Of a DNA stretch of 64,000 nucleotides, positions 35,083-43,562 are shown one piece after another (the first letter of the stretch is position 1; the number at the start of each line of letters is the position of its first letter). A program made the position numbers and the translations under genes. The notes beneath the pieces were generated by a model. It ran no database searches and was not told the origin of the DNA. It saw only the letters and a program-made list of their open reading frames with translations. The DNA is from Caldisericales bacterium. GTDB taxonomy: Bacteria; Caldisericota; Caldisericia; JAAYUI01. The DNA lies in NCBI GenBank assembly GCA_022707885.1, contig JAKIZT010000005.1:62001-126000 (forward strand), given 5' to 3'.

Positions 35083-35537
35083 GATATGAACTGGCGGCAA
35101 CCACCTTCGTTTTCAACGGAGACAGGTTTGCAATACATTTTCATGAGAAGGTCAAAAAATGGCTTCCACCAGGGGGCCATGTAGAACAAAATGAATTGCC
35201 GCACGAGGCGGCAATAAGGGAAGTACTTGAGGAGCTTGGAGTAAAACCCAGGCTCCTTTTTAATTCGTCACCAGATTACGGAATAGAAACTGTTCCGCTT
35301 CCTGTTGCAATTCTTGTCGAAAACATAGACGGCGAGCACTGCCACACTGACATGATATACGCAGCAGTGTCAGATTCAGAAACAATAATAGAGCCGTTCT
35401 CCTGGGTAACAATTGAAGAAGCGGAATTGATGGGGGCACCAAAAGATGTTGTGGTGCTGGCAAAAGAGTGCCTGGAAATTGTCAGAAAAGCGGGTTCTCG
35501 GCAACAACCTTCCAGCCATCCTCATAAATCATTGTGA
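35079..35537 (+). CDS. Nudix hydrolase
   Basis: The full Nudix box GGHVEQNELPHEAAIREVLEE-LG fits GX5EX7REUXEEXGU exactly, so a nucleoside-diphosphate-linked substrate is cleaved with Mg2+. The rest, including IEPFSWVTIEEAE, resembles small housecleaning Nudix proteins. The substrate is not predictable. It overlaps permease 2 by 4 nt. Its last 56 nt overlap the 3' end of the convergent lipoprotein gene. The tail after about residue 138 (SRQQPSSHPHK) is low-complexity and may be an extension. Confidence 0.9.
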   Translation: MRYELAATTFVFNGDRFAIHFHEKVKKWLPPGGHVEQNELPHEAAIREVLEELGVKPRLLFNSSPDYGIETVPLPVAILVENIDGEHCHTDMIYAAVSDSETIIEPFSWVTIEEAELMGAPKDVVVLAKECLEIVRKAGSRQQPSSHPHKSL

Positions 35538-36378
35538 CTGTGGTGTTTTTTCCGGTTGTCCAATCGTCAGCGATCATCTTTATAAGGGCATCGTTCCCCT
35601 GGTACGACATCTGGTCAATGTTCATGAACAGATTGAAGGTAACCCCGTAAGGATAAGTCCTCCCGTTGTGGTTGACGCCGAATTCAATCCTTCCAGCAGT
35701 CGGTTTCAGGTCAAGTTTCCTTAAAAACTCGGCAATCCCCTTGCCATTGTTGTTTTTCCATTCACGTTCGACTTGTTCCCTGCTTGCACCAGACAAGAGA
35801 TCAGTAGGCGTAAAATCGTAGGTTTTGGAGAATTGCCCGCTTTTTATGGCGTCAAGATAATCGACGTAGGCCTTTTCAGCCTCTTTGATCTCAAAAAGTT
35901 CCGGGCCAAAAAAAGGCATGAGCTTCCACTGGTCATCCATTTTTGTGGCAACAGTCAGGAAAGGCCCCTTGCCAACTGCATCGGCAATCCTTTTCTCATC
36001 CTGCGTCAGTTCACTGTTCCACATTGCTTCAACCGCAATGATATAGGCCAGGTCGTATGTTCTTCCATAAAGGCCCCAGCCCTCCTGGACACTGCATTGC
36101 GTGAACTTGAAGCTTGATTTGCCTACAAGAGAAGCAAAATCAGGGTTTTTTGCCCTCATCACCTTATATAGCTTTTCATCCAGGCCAGGCCAGAGATAAG
36201 GACTTTCAAACTCAAAGGTCTTTGACGAATTGCCATTTGCAACAGCTGTGATGTATGTTTGGACAACACAGCAAGCCTCACCCTGCTCACCCTTAAAATC
36301 GCTCTCAAAAACTGGTGACCGGCTACATGAGGCAAGGAACAACGAAAAAATTAACGCTATCAGGATTTTGTTTCGCAC
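35482..36378 (-). CDS. Lipoprotein of unknown function
   Basis: The signal sequence ends LASCS, a lipobox. The mature 280 residues seem to contain two related alpha+beta halves, each starting with a helix like ACCVVQTYITAVANGN or KAYVDYLDAIKSGQ, reminiscent of NTF2-like/DUF4878 folds. No catalytic motif is seen. It is the last gene of the symporter operon, overlaps the upstream lipoprotein gene by 19 nt and overlaps the nudix gene tail to tail by 56 nt. Confidence 0.65.
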   Translation of the reverse strand: MRNKILIALIFSLFLASCSRSPVFESDFKGEQGEACCVVQTYITAVANGNSSKTFEFESPYLWPGLDEKLYKVMRAKNPDFASLVGKSSFKFTQCSVQEGWGLYGRTYDLAYIIAVEAMWNSELTQDEKRIADAVGKGPFLTVATKMDDQWKLMPFFGPELFEIKEAEKAYVDYLDAIKSGQFSKTYDFTPTDLLSGASREQVEREWKNNNGKGIAEFLRKLDLKPTAGRIEFGVNHNGRTYPYGVTFNLFMNIDQMSYQGNDALIKMIADDWTTGKNTTVTMIYEDGWKVVAENPLF

Positions 36379-36818
36379 GCCAGAATCCTCATTGAACCAC
36401 CAACATCAACCATATAGACAAACTCCCTGACAACAACAGGCCCGTCAGCAACAAGAGAGCTCTGCTTTGGCGGAAGGTTATCCATTTTTGGGAACCTTAT
36501 AGAAACATCGAGCTGGACAACGTCCTTGAACACAATCCCGTCAAATATCCAGTTCTCGAGTTTTTTCGTCGAGAGCACTTCCATCTTTTCGTAGCCAAGA
36601 AGTATGCCGTATGTGTCAAGCTTTTTTTCAACGTCCAGTCTGATTGAATCACCATTTCTGGTCAACATTTCCGGGTGCCAGAAAGCAAGTATGTTTCCAA
36701 TTTCTCCGGATTTGAGAGCCTCACGGTAATCTGTATAGGCCCTGATGGCAGATGAAGTAGGTGAAGAACACGAGGCCAAAACCAGACACAACACAATAAT
36801 ACTAAATGCTTTCTTCAT
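36360..36818 (-). CDS. Small lipoprotein of unknown function
   Basis: The lipobox is LASCS. The mature domain begins AIRAYTDYREALKSGE, the same helix pattern as the halves of the next lipoprotein, so the two may be distant relatives with an NTF2-like fold. It overlaps the symporter gene by 17 nt and the following lipoprotein by 19 nt. Confidence 0.65.
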   Translation of the reverse strand: MKKAFSIIVLCLVLASCSSPTSSAIRAYTDYREALKSGEIGNILAFWHPEMLTRNGDSIRLDVEKKLDTYGILLGYEKMEVLSTKKLENWIFDGIVFKDVVQLDVSIRFPKMDNLPPKQSSLVADGPVVVREFVYMVDVGGSMRILACETKS

Positions 36819-38382
36819 TTGTCACCTTTGTCAGGAACCCAACCACAAACAGTACCAGGAAGGACAACGGGACAGCAATGCAAGTCGGATCACACATGCT
36901 GAGCCAGTTGCCTTCAAAAAGGCTGGGTTTCCCAAAAAACATATTGCAAAGCCCTATTGAAGCAGATTCCTTGATATGGACAAAAAAATACATGAACACA
37001 ATTGTCCCGATGCCGGTCAGCATTGAGGCAATAGAAGCTGCTCTTGTGCATCTTTTCCAGAATATTGCGCCACAAATGGATGGCAAGAAAACAGAGGCCG
37101 CTATTCCAAAAAACATGGCTGTTGCCGTTGCAACAATTGATTTTGGCAAGAGGTAGCCAACAATAATAACCACCGCAAGCGAAATGAGCGCCGCCGCTTT
37201 CACCAGCCCTATCGAAGCCTTGACCTTCAACCCCTTTATCATGAAATCATATCCGAGGGATGTTGCCATGGTGTGTATTTGGGCGGTTGAAGTGGACAAA
37301 GCAGCAGAAAATAGCGTGAACAGGATTATGTATCCAAGCCACTCTGGAAGAAATGACCTTATCGCAAAGGGAATTATCGAATCAACATTCATCCCGACCA
37401 TTTCAATTGCGGTCTTGCCAATTGCAGGGTTACTGTAAGCAGCAAGGTTTGACAACGCACCTGTGAGGATGCCTCCACCATTTACCACCAGCACAAAAAC
37501 AGCCCCAAAACCAACTGCTATCTTGATGTCTCTGGTATTTTTCAGCGTGAGGAAACGGACGCCAAGCTGGGGTTGCGAAAGGAGGCCAACACTGATGCCA
37601 AAAAACAGTGTGGTTATCAATTGCCACCAGATTGGTGAACCAAAAACAGGCAAAGTTCCGAAACTTCTAACACCTTCCTTTACAAGCGCTTCTGGCACCG
37701 GCACTTGAGAGACCGCAGAAAAAGCACCAAATCCACCAGCCTTTGAAAGCACAATAATAAACATCGTGGCAACGCCAACAAATTTTAGAATACCCAAAAC
37801 GGCATCGGCAAAAATCATGCCCTTAAGGCCACCGCCAACAACATAAATCGCTATGATCACAGCATAAATAATCAATGCTACGCCAAAATTGATGCCGATT
37901 ATGGTTTCCATCAGTCTTGAAACACTCACCAGAACAGCACCGGCATACAATGGCATGAAAACAAAGTTGACAACACCTGCAACACCCTGGATAAATTTTG
38001 ACTTGAAGCGCAAACCGAGGAGTTCCGGCATGGTCTGGGCGCCCATCTTGGTGCCTACAGCCCTTATTTTTGGCCCAAAAACGATGTAGGCCATGATGAC
38101 ACCCATGCCGATGTTTATTGCAACTATCAAGACCATCGCAAGACCAACTTCGCCAGCCTTGCCACCAAAACCAACAATCGATGATGTTGAAATAAGGGCT
38201 GAGCCATAAGAGATGGCCATCAACCACGGTGGGACACGTTTGCCTGCAAGCATGAAATCATCACTATTTTTGGTCCTGACCCACCCAAGATATGCAAGAA
38301 TGCCAAGCAGTGCCAAAAAAGCAATGGCTATGCCATAGAAAATGTATGGATTGAAAGCAGCAGAATTCACTCTTTGCCCCAA
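36802..38382 (-). CDS. Sodium:solute symporter (SSS family)
   Basis: This 526-aa protein has about 13 membrane segments. It shows SSS hallmarks: DDFMLAGKRVPPWLMAISYGSALISTSS, the GGLKGMIFADAVLG block, and ALSTSTAQIHTMATSLGYDFM. It resembles pantothenate/proline-type symporters, but the substrate is not clear. The ATG at 38382 has no good ribosome binding site. A GTG at 38370 overlapping the stop of the 30-aa upstream ORF (GTGA) is an equally likely start. The preceding small ORF encodes a probable accessory peptide. Confidence 0.92.
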   Translation of the reverse strand: MGQRVNSAAFNPYIFYGIAIAFLALLGILAYLGWVRTKNSDDFMLAGKRVPPWLMAISYGSALISTSSIVGFGGKAGEVGLAMVLIVAINIGMGVIMAYIVFGPKIRAVGTKMGAQTMPELLGLRFKSKFIQGVAGVVNFVFMPLYAGAVLVSVSRLMETIIGINFGVALIIYAVIIAIYVVGGGLKGMIFADAVLGILKFVGVATMFIIVLSKAGGFGAFSAVSQVPVPEALVKEGVRSFGTLPVFGSPIWWQLITTLFFGISVGLLSQPQLGVRFLTLKNTRDIKIAVGFGAVFVLVVNGGGILTGALSNLAAYSNPAIGKTAIEMVGMNVDSIIPFAIRSFLPEWLGYIILFTLFSAALSTSTAQIHTMATSLGYDFMIKGLKVKASIGLVKAAALISLAVVIIVGYLLPKSIVATATAMFFGIAASVFLPSICGAIFWKRCTRAASIASMLTGIGTIVFMYFFVHIKESASIGLCNMFFGKPSLFEGNWLSMCDPTCIAVPLSFLVLFVVGFLTKVTNEESI

Positions 38383-38459
38383 TTCACAATCGTATAAATT
38401 ACCCCAACAAGGGTCAGCGCAATGGCAAGGACCATTGCCATTATGATCCAGAAATCCAT
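38367..38459 (-). CDS. 30-aa symporter small accessory protein
   Basis: A 30-residue single-helix membrane peptide, MDFWIIMAMVLAIALTLVGV followed by IYTIVNWGKE, lies directly upstream of and overlapping the symporter gene. GAGGTAA precedes its ATG, and it begins 3 nt after the TPR gene stop. Small proteins of this form upstream of SSS transporters are known as symporter small accessory proteins. It probably binds and stabilises the transporter. Confidence 0.8.
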   Translation of the reverse strand: MDFWIIMAMVLAIALTLVGVIYTIVNWGKE

Positions 38460-38462
38460 GTG

Positions 38463-39881
38463 TTACCTCACGGTTGCAAGAAGGATTGGCCTTATTTTTG
38501 GAAGGAACGGTGCTAGCGATGGAAGCGTTTGGGCCAGAAGCGAAATATAAACCTTTGTGGCCTCAAAATCAACCGCGTTTGCTGATGATTGAGCTTCATC
38601 CAGCCAGATTTCAACAAGCCTGGAAACATCATCTCTGGATGCAATGAGGATTTTTTCAAAGACTGGCAACAACTTTGGATGTGTTTCTTTAAGGGGTTTT
38701 AGCTGTTCGAATGTTGAAGCAGTCATGAGTTTGGCCCAGACATCATCTGTTGCCGAATGATTACCCTCAAACCTCTCCTCGAGTATGCCTTTGAACTCCT
38801 GAACAGAGAGCCATTCCTGGCGAACATTTTTTGCCGTTTCAATATCACTGGAGGACAGGGCCTCCTGAACTGATTTGGAACATTTGTCGAAATATGGCTG
38901 GAAGTCAAGCGTTAGCAAACATCTCTTTGTACTCTCCAGCCATGGGAGCGGCGCTTCCTGGAAAACCAGCGGTGAATCGATAAGGCCAAGCTGTCTTCTG
39001 ATTGCAACCACCTCCCCCCTCAGTTCTTCTGATTTCGGGTCAATTGCCAGCCTCATTTCAGAGAATATCAGGGCCTGCCTCAAATCGACAGATTTTTTAA
39101 ATATCCTTGAAAGGTGGGTCAATTCAGTATCAGTCTTCTCCCAGTCAGCGCTTGCTATGGCAATCTCAAGCATTTTCCTGTGGAATTCTGGCTCATTGGG
39201 ATAAAGCTTTGCCGACTCCGAAAGGTGCTCCTGGAGCTGTTCTTCATCCTTGGTCAAAGCTGACATTTTAATTCTTAGTGTTACTGCCTCGGTTTGTATC
39301 CCAAGTTGCTCATAAATCCTGACAACATCACCATATGCATCAAAACTGTCTGGCTGGAGCCTGAGATAACCATTGACATATTGAAGGGCACCCTCAGGCC
39401 TGTAGGAAACACTACTTTTTACAAGAAGCGCAAATGCCTCAACATTTGTCGGATCACAATCAATGACTTTTTTGAGTTGCGGCACCCCCAGCGGAAGATC
39501 CCCCGACAAAATGGTGTTTTTGGCATTTAAGAAGATAATTTCCTTGTTGTCTGGTTCAAATGCAAGAGTAGTATCAAAAACATTTGCGGCCTGCTTGAAT
39601 TGTTTTGACGACATCAAAAATGTTCCCAGCGCTTTGAGATGCTGGACAAGCGAGGCCTTGTCACCCCTGAGATAATCAACTGAACAAAGTTTTTGTAAAA
39701 GCGCAAAACCAAATGCCGGCGGAGATTTTTCAACAAAAACTATGGACTGTAATAGAATTTTCTGCGCCTCGGCAAGTTTTCCGGATTTGAAGAATGTGAG
39801 GGCTTCATTTATGGCACTTTGTACTTTCTGTGTTTCTTCCTGTCCGACTCCAAAAAGATCACCCTGGTTTTCTTCGCTCAT
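38463..39881 (-). CDS. TPR-like repeat protein
   Basis: This 472-aa cytoplasmic protein has no signal peptide and is largely helical. Tetratricopeptide-like repeats lie at about 20-290, such as AINEALTFFKSGKLAEAQKILLQ and ALGTFLMSSKQFKQAANVFDTTL. The C-terminal third is helical without clear repeats. I start at ATG 39881, preceded by GGAGGGAA and overlapping the TGA of the lipoprotein gene. A GTG five codons earlier is weaker. TPR proteins assemble other proteins, and the partner here is unknown. Confidence 0.75.
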   Translation of the reverse strand: MSEENQGDLFGVGQEETQKVQSAINEALTFFKSGKLAEAQKILLQSIVFVEKSPPAFGFALLQKLCSVDYLRGDKASLVQHLKALGTFLMSSKQFKQAANVFDTTLAFEPDNKEIIFLNAKNTILSGDLPLGVPQLKKVIDCDPTNVEAFALLVKSSVSYRPEGALQYVNGYLRLQPDSFDAYGDVVRIYEQLGIQTEAVTLRIKMSALTKDEEQLQEHLSESAKLYPNEPEFHRKMLEIAIASADWEKTDTELTHLSRIFKKSVDLRQALIFSEMRLAIDPKSEELRGEVVAIRRQLGLIDSPLVFQEAPLPWLESTKRCLLTLDFQPYFDKCSKSVQEALSSSDIETAKNVRQEWLSVQEFKGILEERFEGNHSATDDVWAKLMTASTFEQLKPLKETHPKLLPVFEKILIASRDDVSRLVEIWLDEAQSSANAVDFEATKVYISLLAQTLPSLAPFLPKIRPILLATVR

Positions 39882-40357
39882 TTCCCTCCATTCCACCTGA
39901 CAGAGTTTGCCACCTGTCCAGCCTGGTATCCGGTCATTGACTCTTCAGGCACAGACACAAGGATTGATAGAAGCTGGTCGCCAATCTTTACCGCATAAAG
40001 GTCTTCAACCAGATTGAGCTTGGCATAAACGGCTTTCATCCTGAATTTTTTTGCTTCCCCGCCATCCAGTTTCACATCTTCCGAATCTACAAACTCTCTC
40101 CCTGTAAGTTTTGCCTGCCCTTCTATATAGCCGGCAAGATCTTTTGGGAAAGGAAGGAGTCTGATTGAAACTTTTACGTTATGCTCTTCGGTAGAATAAA
40201 GATTCACATCGGATTTGTTGACAGATTCAGCTTTCCAGCCAGCGGCAATTCCGACACTACCCCAGGTTGTTTCATGCGTGCCGACAAAAACCACTTCACG
40301 CCTGCCACAACCAGCAAGGACCATGATAACAAGCAGGACAAGAAGGGTCTTCTTCAC
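39878..40357 (-). CDS. Lipoprotein of unknown function
   Basis: The signal sequence has the lipobox LAGCG. The mature part of about 140 residues (SVGIAAGWKAESVNKSDVNL to YQAGQVANSVRW) resembles short lipid-anchored domains that follow PsbP-like or DUF1795 patterns, but the match is weak. It overlaps the PEGA gene and the TPR gene by 4 nt each and so is translationally coupled to both. Confidence 0.65.
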   Translation of the reverse strand: MKKTLLVLLVIMVLAGCGRREVVFVGTHETTWGSVGIAAGWKAESVNKSDVNLYSTEEHNVKVSIRLLPFPKDLAGYIEGQAKLTGREFVDSEDVKLDGGEAKKFRMKAVYAKLNLVEDLYAVKIGDQLLSILVSVPEESMTGYQAGQVANSVRWNGGK

Positions 40358-41664
40358 CTGACAACCTCCACTTCAAAAATGATGCCTGCCATTATCTCGG
40401 CTTTTGTGAGCGTGAATTTGGCACTCCACACCCCTTGCCCAACCATCATGTTGAGAGTATCAAACTTGCCTATTTTCTCTTCAATTTGCTTAATGTCTAT
40501 CTCGGCTTCGCCCATGCCAAGTTCAATATTTTCCTTTGGGGTTACTATTTCAATGGATCTCGCACCACCAATACTTCTTATAATTGTCTTTCCGTCTTTA
40601 GAGTATGCATACGAAGATACCTTTTGCGGCTTGTCGACAAAAGTGTATTCTGAAAGATATATTCTTCCCCCTTCAATCGGAATGGCCAACCTATACTTGC
40701 CGTTTGGCGGTTTGGGCAAGACTGCGTCTGATGAGCCCTGATATTTCTGGACAGCACCACTCTCATTTATCAGCTCAAAAACTGCTTTTTCAGGGTTTTC
40801 TATTTTGACAACCTGGTCTTTTGGCAAAATAACCTGTTTTTTTATCTTTCCAACGGTGATTTCGTAGTGTCCATCAACGATATTGACCATCAACGGCGTT
40901 TTGCCGGCAGGTCTGCTGTCAAGATATGCAATCTGGCCTGGCGGGTCCGAAATTATGGCAAGAGGGTTTAGCTTTCTGAGTGTGAACGCCACCTTGTCCC
41001 CATTTACACTTATGTCTACGTTCTGTTTCAGGTCTTCATGCCCTTCAATTGTGAGTTCTGCCTTGTATGTCTTTGCAAAAAGCCCCTCAACAATGCAGGG
41101 GGTTACACCAACTTTTTTCCCGTCCAGGTAAAGCTCTGCTCCAGGAGGATTTGATGTGAATTCGACATTTATACCCTGCCTGAAAGACAGCAGAAACGAT
41201 GCTTTGCTTTGGGACGTCTCAATGACCTTTGATATCGAAGGATAACCATCTTTCTGGAGTATCAGCAAATACTTGCCAGCGGTTAAGCCTTTGATCTTCA
41301 TTGGTGTAGTTTCTTGCAAGAGTTTGCCATCCAGAATGACGTATGCTCCAGACGGGTCAGAAAGTATCTCATACGAATAGACTTTTTCAAGTTTGAACTG
41401 TTGTATTGTTTTGGTAAACCTTGAGACATTGAAAGTCGCATTGAGTGTCTTATAGCCATCTTTGCTTATCTCAAGCTGATACTTGCGCGGTGTAACAAAA
41501 GCCAGATATAGCGGTGATCTTCCTGCCGGGTCCCCATCAATCTTCACCTGGGCACCCTTTGGTTCCACTTCTATCCCCATATACCCCAAGGGAGCAAAAA
41601 ATATGATTGAAACAGCTATTAAAACAACCTCTATTGCCACAGCAATGGCAACCTTATAGTTCAT
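40354..41664 (-). CDS. Membrane-anchored multi-PEGA-domain protein
   Basis: An N-terminal helix (about 5-25) is followed by four PEGA repeats of about 70 residues each. The signs are IEVEPKGAQVKIDGDPAGRSP, ILSDPSGAYVILDGKLL, FTSNPPGAELYLDGKKVGVTP and IISDPPGQIAYLDSRPAGKTP. PEGA domains are surface beta-sandwiches, often at sugar- or S-layer-related sites. The last 150 residues are different and unassigned. I start at ATG 41664, behind GAGGTG. An upstream in-frame ATG at 41685 is rejected. It overlaps the GNAT gene by 11 nt. Confidence 0.85.
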   Translation of the reverse strand: MNYKVAIAVAIEVVLIAVSIIFFAPLGYMGIEVEPKGAQVKIDGDPAGRSPLYLAFVTPRKYQLEISKDGYKTLNATFNVSRFTKTIQQFKLEKVYSYEILSDPSGAYVILDGKLLQETTPMKIKGLTAGKYLLILQKDGYPSISKVIETSQSKASFLLSFRQGINVEFTSNPPGAELYLDGKKVGVTPCIVEGLFAKTYKAELTIEGHEDLKQNVDISVNGDKVAFTLRKLNPLAIISDPPGQIAYLDSRPAGKTPLMVNIVDGHYEITVGKIKKQVILPKDQVVKIENPEKAVFELINESGAVQKYQGSSDAVLPKPPNGKYRLAIPIEGGRIYLSEYTFVDKPQKVSSYAYSKDGKTIIRSIGGARSIEIVTPKENIELGMGEAEIDIKQIEEKIGKFDTLNMMVGQGVWSAKFTLTKAEIMAGIIFEVEVVR

Positions 41665-42121
41665 TATTACACCTCTTGAAATCATCCCTTACGATTGCCA
41701 TCCAGACAACATCCATGTACTTGCCATTGCTAAAAGCATGTCTTCTCATTTTTGCTTCCACAACAAAACCAATTTTCTCAAGATCGCTTATGATTTTAGA
41801 GTTTTCAATGAGTTTAACCCCGACTTTTTCAAGGTTCAGCACTCCAAAACAATGCCTCAGCAAGGGCAAAAATATCTCGCCAGGTGCAACATTGCTGGCT
41901 ACGGCAACCTGGCAGTTGCCATTTTTTTGGTCATAATCAAATATTGAAGACAAAGCCGCTATTTTGCCATCGGCAAATTTCAATGCAAACGTAAGTGAAG
42001 GGTTTATGATGTTTGGATCAAACATCTGGTTTGCTTGCGTCGGATGTTCAAAAGTTCTCCACTCAAAGGAACCAGCTGAGTTTAAATCAAAACTTGATCT
42101 GTCAGTAGGCAAAAACTCCAT
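41654..42121 (-). CDS. GNAT-family acetyltransferase-like protein
   Basis: The C-terminal half shows the RimJ/RimL-type GNAT ending: NLEKVGVKLIENSKIISDLEKIGFVVEAKMRRHAF followed by YMDVVWMAIV. The acetyl-CoA binding loop (R/Q-x-x-G-x-G/A) is not clear, so activity is uncertain. I start at ATG 42121, with AAGGACAGAGA upstream. Longer in-frame ATGs at 42199 and 42139 lack a ribosome binding site. It heads the PEGA-TPR-symporter operon. Confidence 0.7.
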   Translation of the reverse strand: MEFLPTDRSSFDLNSAGSFEWRTFEHPTQANQMFDPNIINPSLTFALKFADGKIAALSSIFDYDQKNGNCQVAVASNVAPGEIFLPLLRHCFGVLNLEKVGVKLIENSKIISDLEKIGFVVEAKMRRHAFSNGKYMDVVWMAIVRDDFKRCNNEL

Positions 42122-42181
42122 TCTCTGTCCTTGTTCCATCGTGTGAATAATACAGCCTGAGGCAAAATATGGCAAGTAACG

Positions 42182-42209
42182 TTGACCATTTGGTCCCACA
42201 AAATATAAT
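42182..42209 (+). promoter_or_regulatory. Promoter giving a probable leaderless transcript
   Basis: TTGACC (42182-42187), a 16-nt spacer and a perfect TATAAT (42204-42209) end 9 nt before the ATG of the membrane-protein gene at 42219. No Shine-Dalgarno is possible in that space. Confidence 0.75.
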
Positions 42210-42218
42210 CTCCATCAA

Positions 42219-42824
42219 ATGGATGAAAAAACAAAAAGCAAGGTTGTAGAAATTTCGATAATCTCGTTGGCCGCAATAATGTTCATTTTGCCCCTTTCTT
42301 TCTGGTTTATCGCCCATGATTTCTTTGGCAAAATGGCACTCGTCGGAAAATCCAGTTTCTCGCCAATCATGGACAGGTTTTTCCTGCTTTCTGTGATGTT
42401 TTTTGTTATGTATGGCGTCTCATGGATGAATACCGAGATAAAATACAGGGCCGCGAAAGTCTTCGGCGTAATTGCACTTCTGGCCTTGCTTTCAGTTCCA
42501 GCAATCCAATTTGATAATGTCTTGATCCCTCAAAGTCTGGACCAGCAAATCAGGGATGTCACCAATGTGTGGTTTTTGAATTTTCCCTCTTACGCAGTAA
42601 TGGCCATCACAACAGGCATGCCGCTTGGCTGGCAGGTGTATCTAACAATGGGATTTTTCGCGATAATATCTGGTACGCTTCTCTGGGACATAAAAACGGA
42701 ACTGGCCAAAAATTGGGTACAGGCAATAAATATGTGGTGGGTCTTTGAGCTGGTTTACTTCATCATTATCTGGATTGTATTTAGAGTGATGAAGGTACCT
42801 ATGTTCCCACCAACTATCGTTTAA
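42219..42824 (+). CDS. Polytopic membrane protein of unknown function
   Basis: This 201-aa protein has about six hydrophobic segments (near residues 8-32, 52-70, 80-98, 120-135, 140-158 and 170-192) and no recognisable family motif. It is transcribed alone from a strong promoter and is probably leaderless. Its last 4 nt overlap the convergent tpiA stop region. Confidence 0.6.
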   Translation: MDEKTKSKVVEISIISLAAIMFILPLSFWFIAHDFFGKMALVGKSSFSPIMDRFFLLSVMFFVMYGVSWMNTEIKYRAAKVFGVIALLALLSVPAIQFDNVLIPQSLDQQIRDVTNVWFLNFPSYAVMAITTGMPLGWQVYLTMGFFAIISGTLLWDIKTELAKNWVQAINMWWVFELVYFIIIWIVFRVMKVPMFPPTIV

Positions 42825-43549
42825 ATACAGAATCTTATTATCGAGGAGAATTTCTCTACTGACAACGAGGCTCCTCCAACAAGGAAACCTCCCACTCCAT
42901 TGACGGCAATTTCCTTGCAGTTTTCAGGTGTTACCGATCCTCCGTAAAGGACCCTGAAGTTTGCTTTCGGGTGCATTCTTTTGCAATGCTCAATGATAAA
43001 ATTGTGTGCTTCTTCTATCTGGGGAGGTTTTGCTACCATGCCGGTGCCAATTGCCCATACAGGCTCATAGGCCAAAACAAATTCTTCATTGCCAAGATCC
43101 AGACTCTCAAGCGCCCTTGAGAGCTGGGCAGATAAAATGGAAATGGCCTTGCCAGAGTTTCTTTGTTCGAGTGTTTCACCAACGCAGACGATTGGCCTGA
43201 TTTCATGCCTCAAAAGAGCAACTGCTTTTCTTCTTACCAATTCATCCGTCTCGCCAAAAATATGCCTTCGCTCGGAATGGCCAACAAGGCACCATTTGCA
43301 GCCAAGATCTTTTAGCATCAACGGTGAAACCTCGCCAGTGAAAGCTCCCTGGTCTTCAAAGTAGCAATTTTGGGCCCCAAAACCGATTGGAGTGCCTTCT
43401 AGAAGCTCACCTGCAATATGCAAGGCAACAAAACTTGGGACAATGCCAACAGAGCATTTTTTATCAAAACGCTCGCGGAGAAGTTCTTTTATAAAGACCC
43501 TGGCTTCCGCCACGGTTTTGTTCATTTTCCAGTTGCCGATCACAAGCAT
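42821..43549 (-). CDS. tpiA: Triosephosphate isomerase
   Basis: The enzyme interconverts dihydroxyacetone phosphate and glyceraldehyde 3-phosphate. NWKMN holds the catalytic Lys, VGHSERR the catalytic His and AYEPVWAIGTG the catalytic Glu. YGGSVTPENCKEIA and VGGASL form the phosphate site. The length of 242 aa is normal. It is separated by 13 nt from the CNNM-like gene upstream. Confidence 0.97.
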   Translation of the reverse strand: MLVIGNWKMNKTVAEARVFIKELLRERFDKKCSVGIVPSFVALHIAGELLEGTPIGFGAQNCYFEDQGAFTGEVSPLMLKDLGCKWCLVGHSERRHIFGETDELVRRKAVALLRHEIRPIVCVGETLEQRNSGKAISILSAQLSRALESLDLGNEEFVLAYEPVWAIGTGMVAKPPQIEEAHNFIIEHCKRMHPKANFRVLYGGSVTPENCKEIAVNGVGGFLVGGASLSVEKFSSIIRFCI

Positions 43550-43562
43550 GATTTCACCACCG

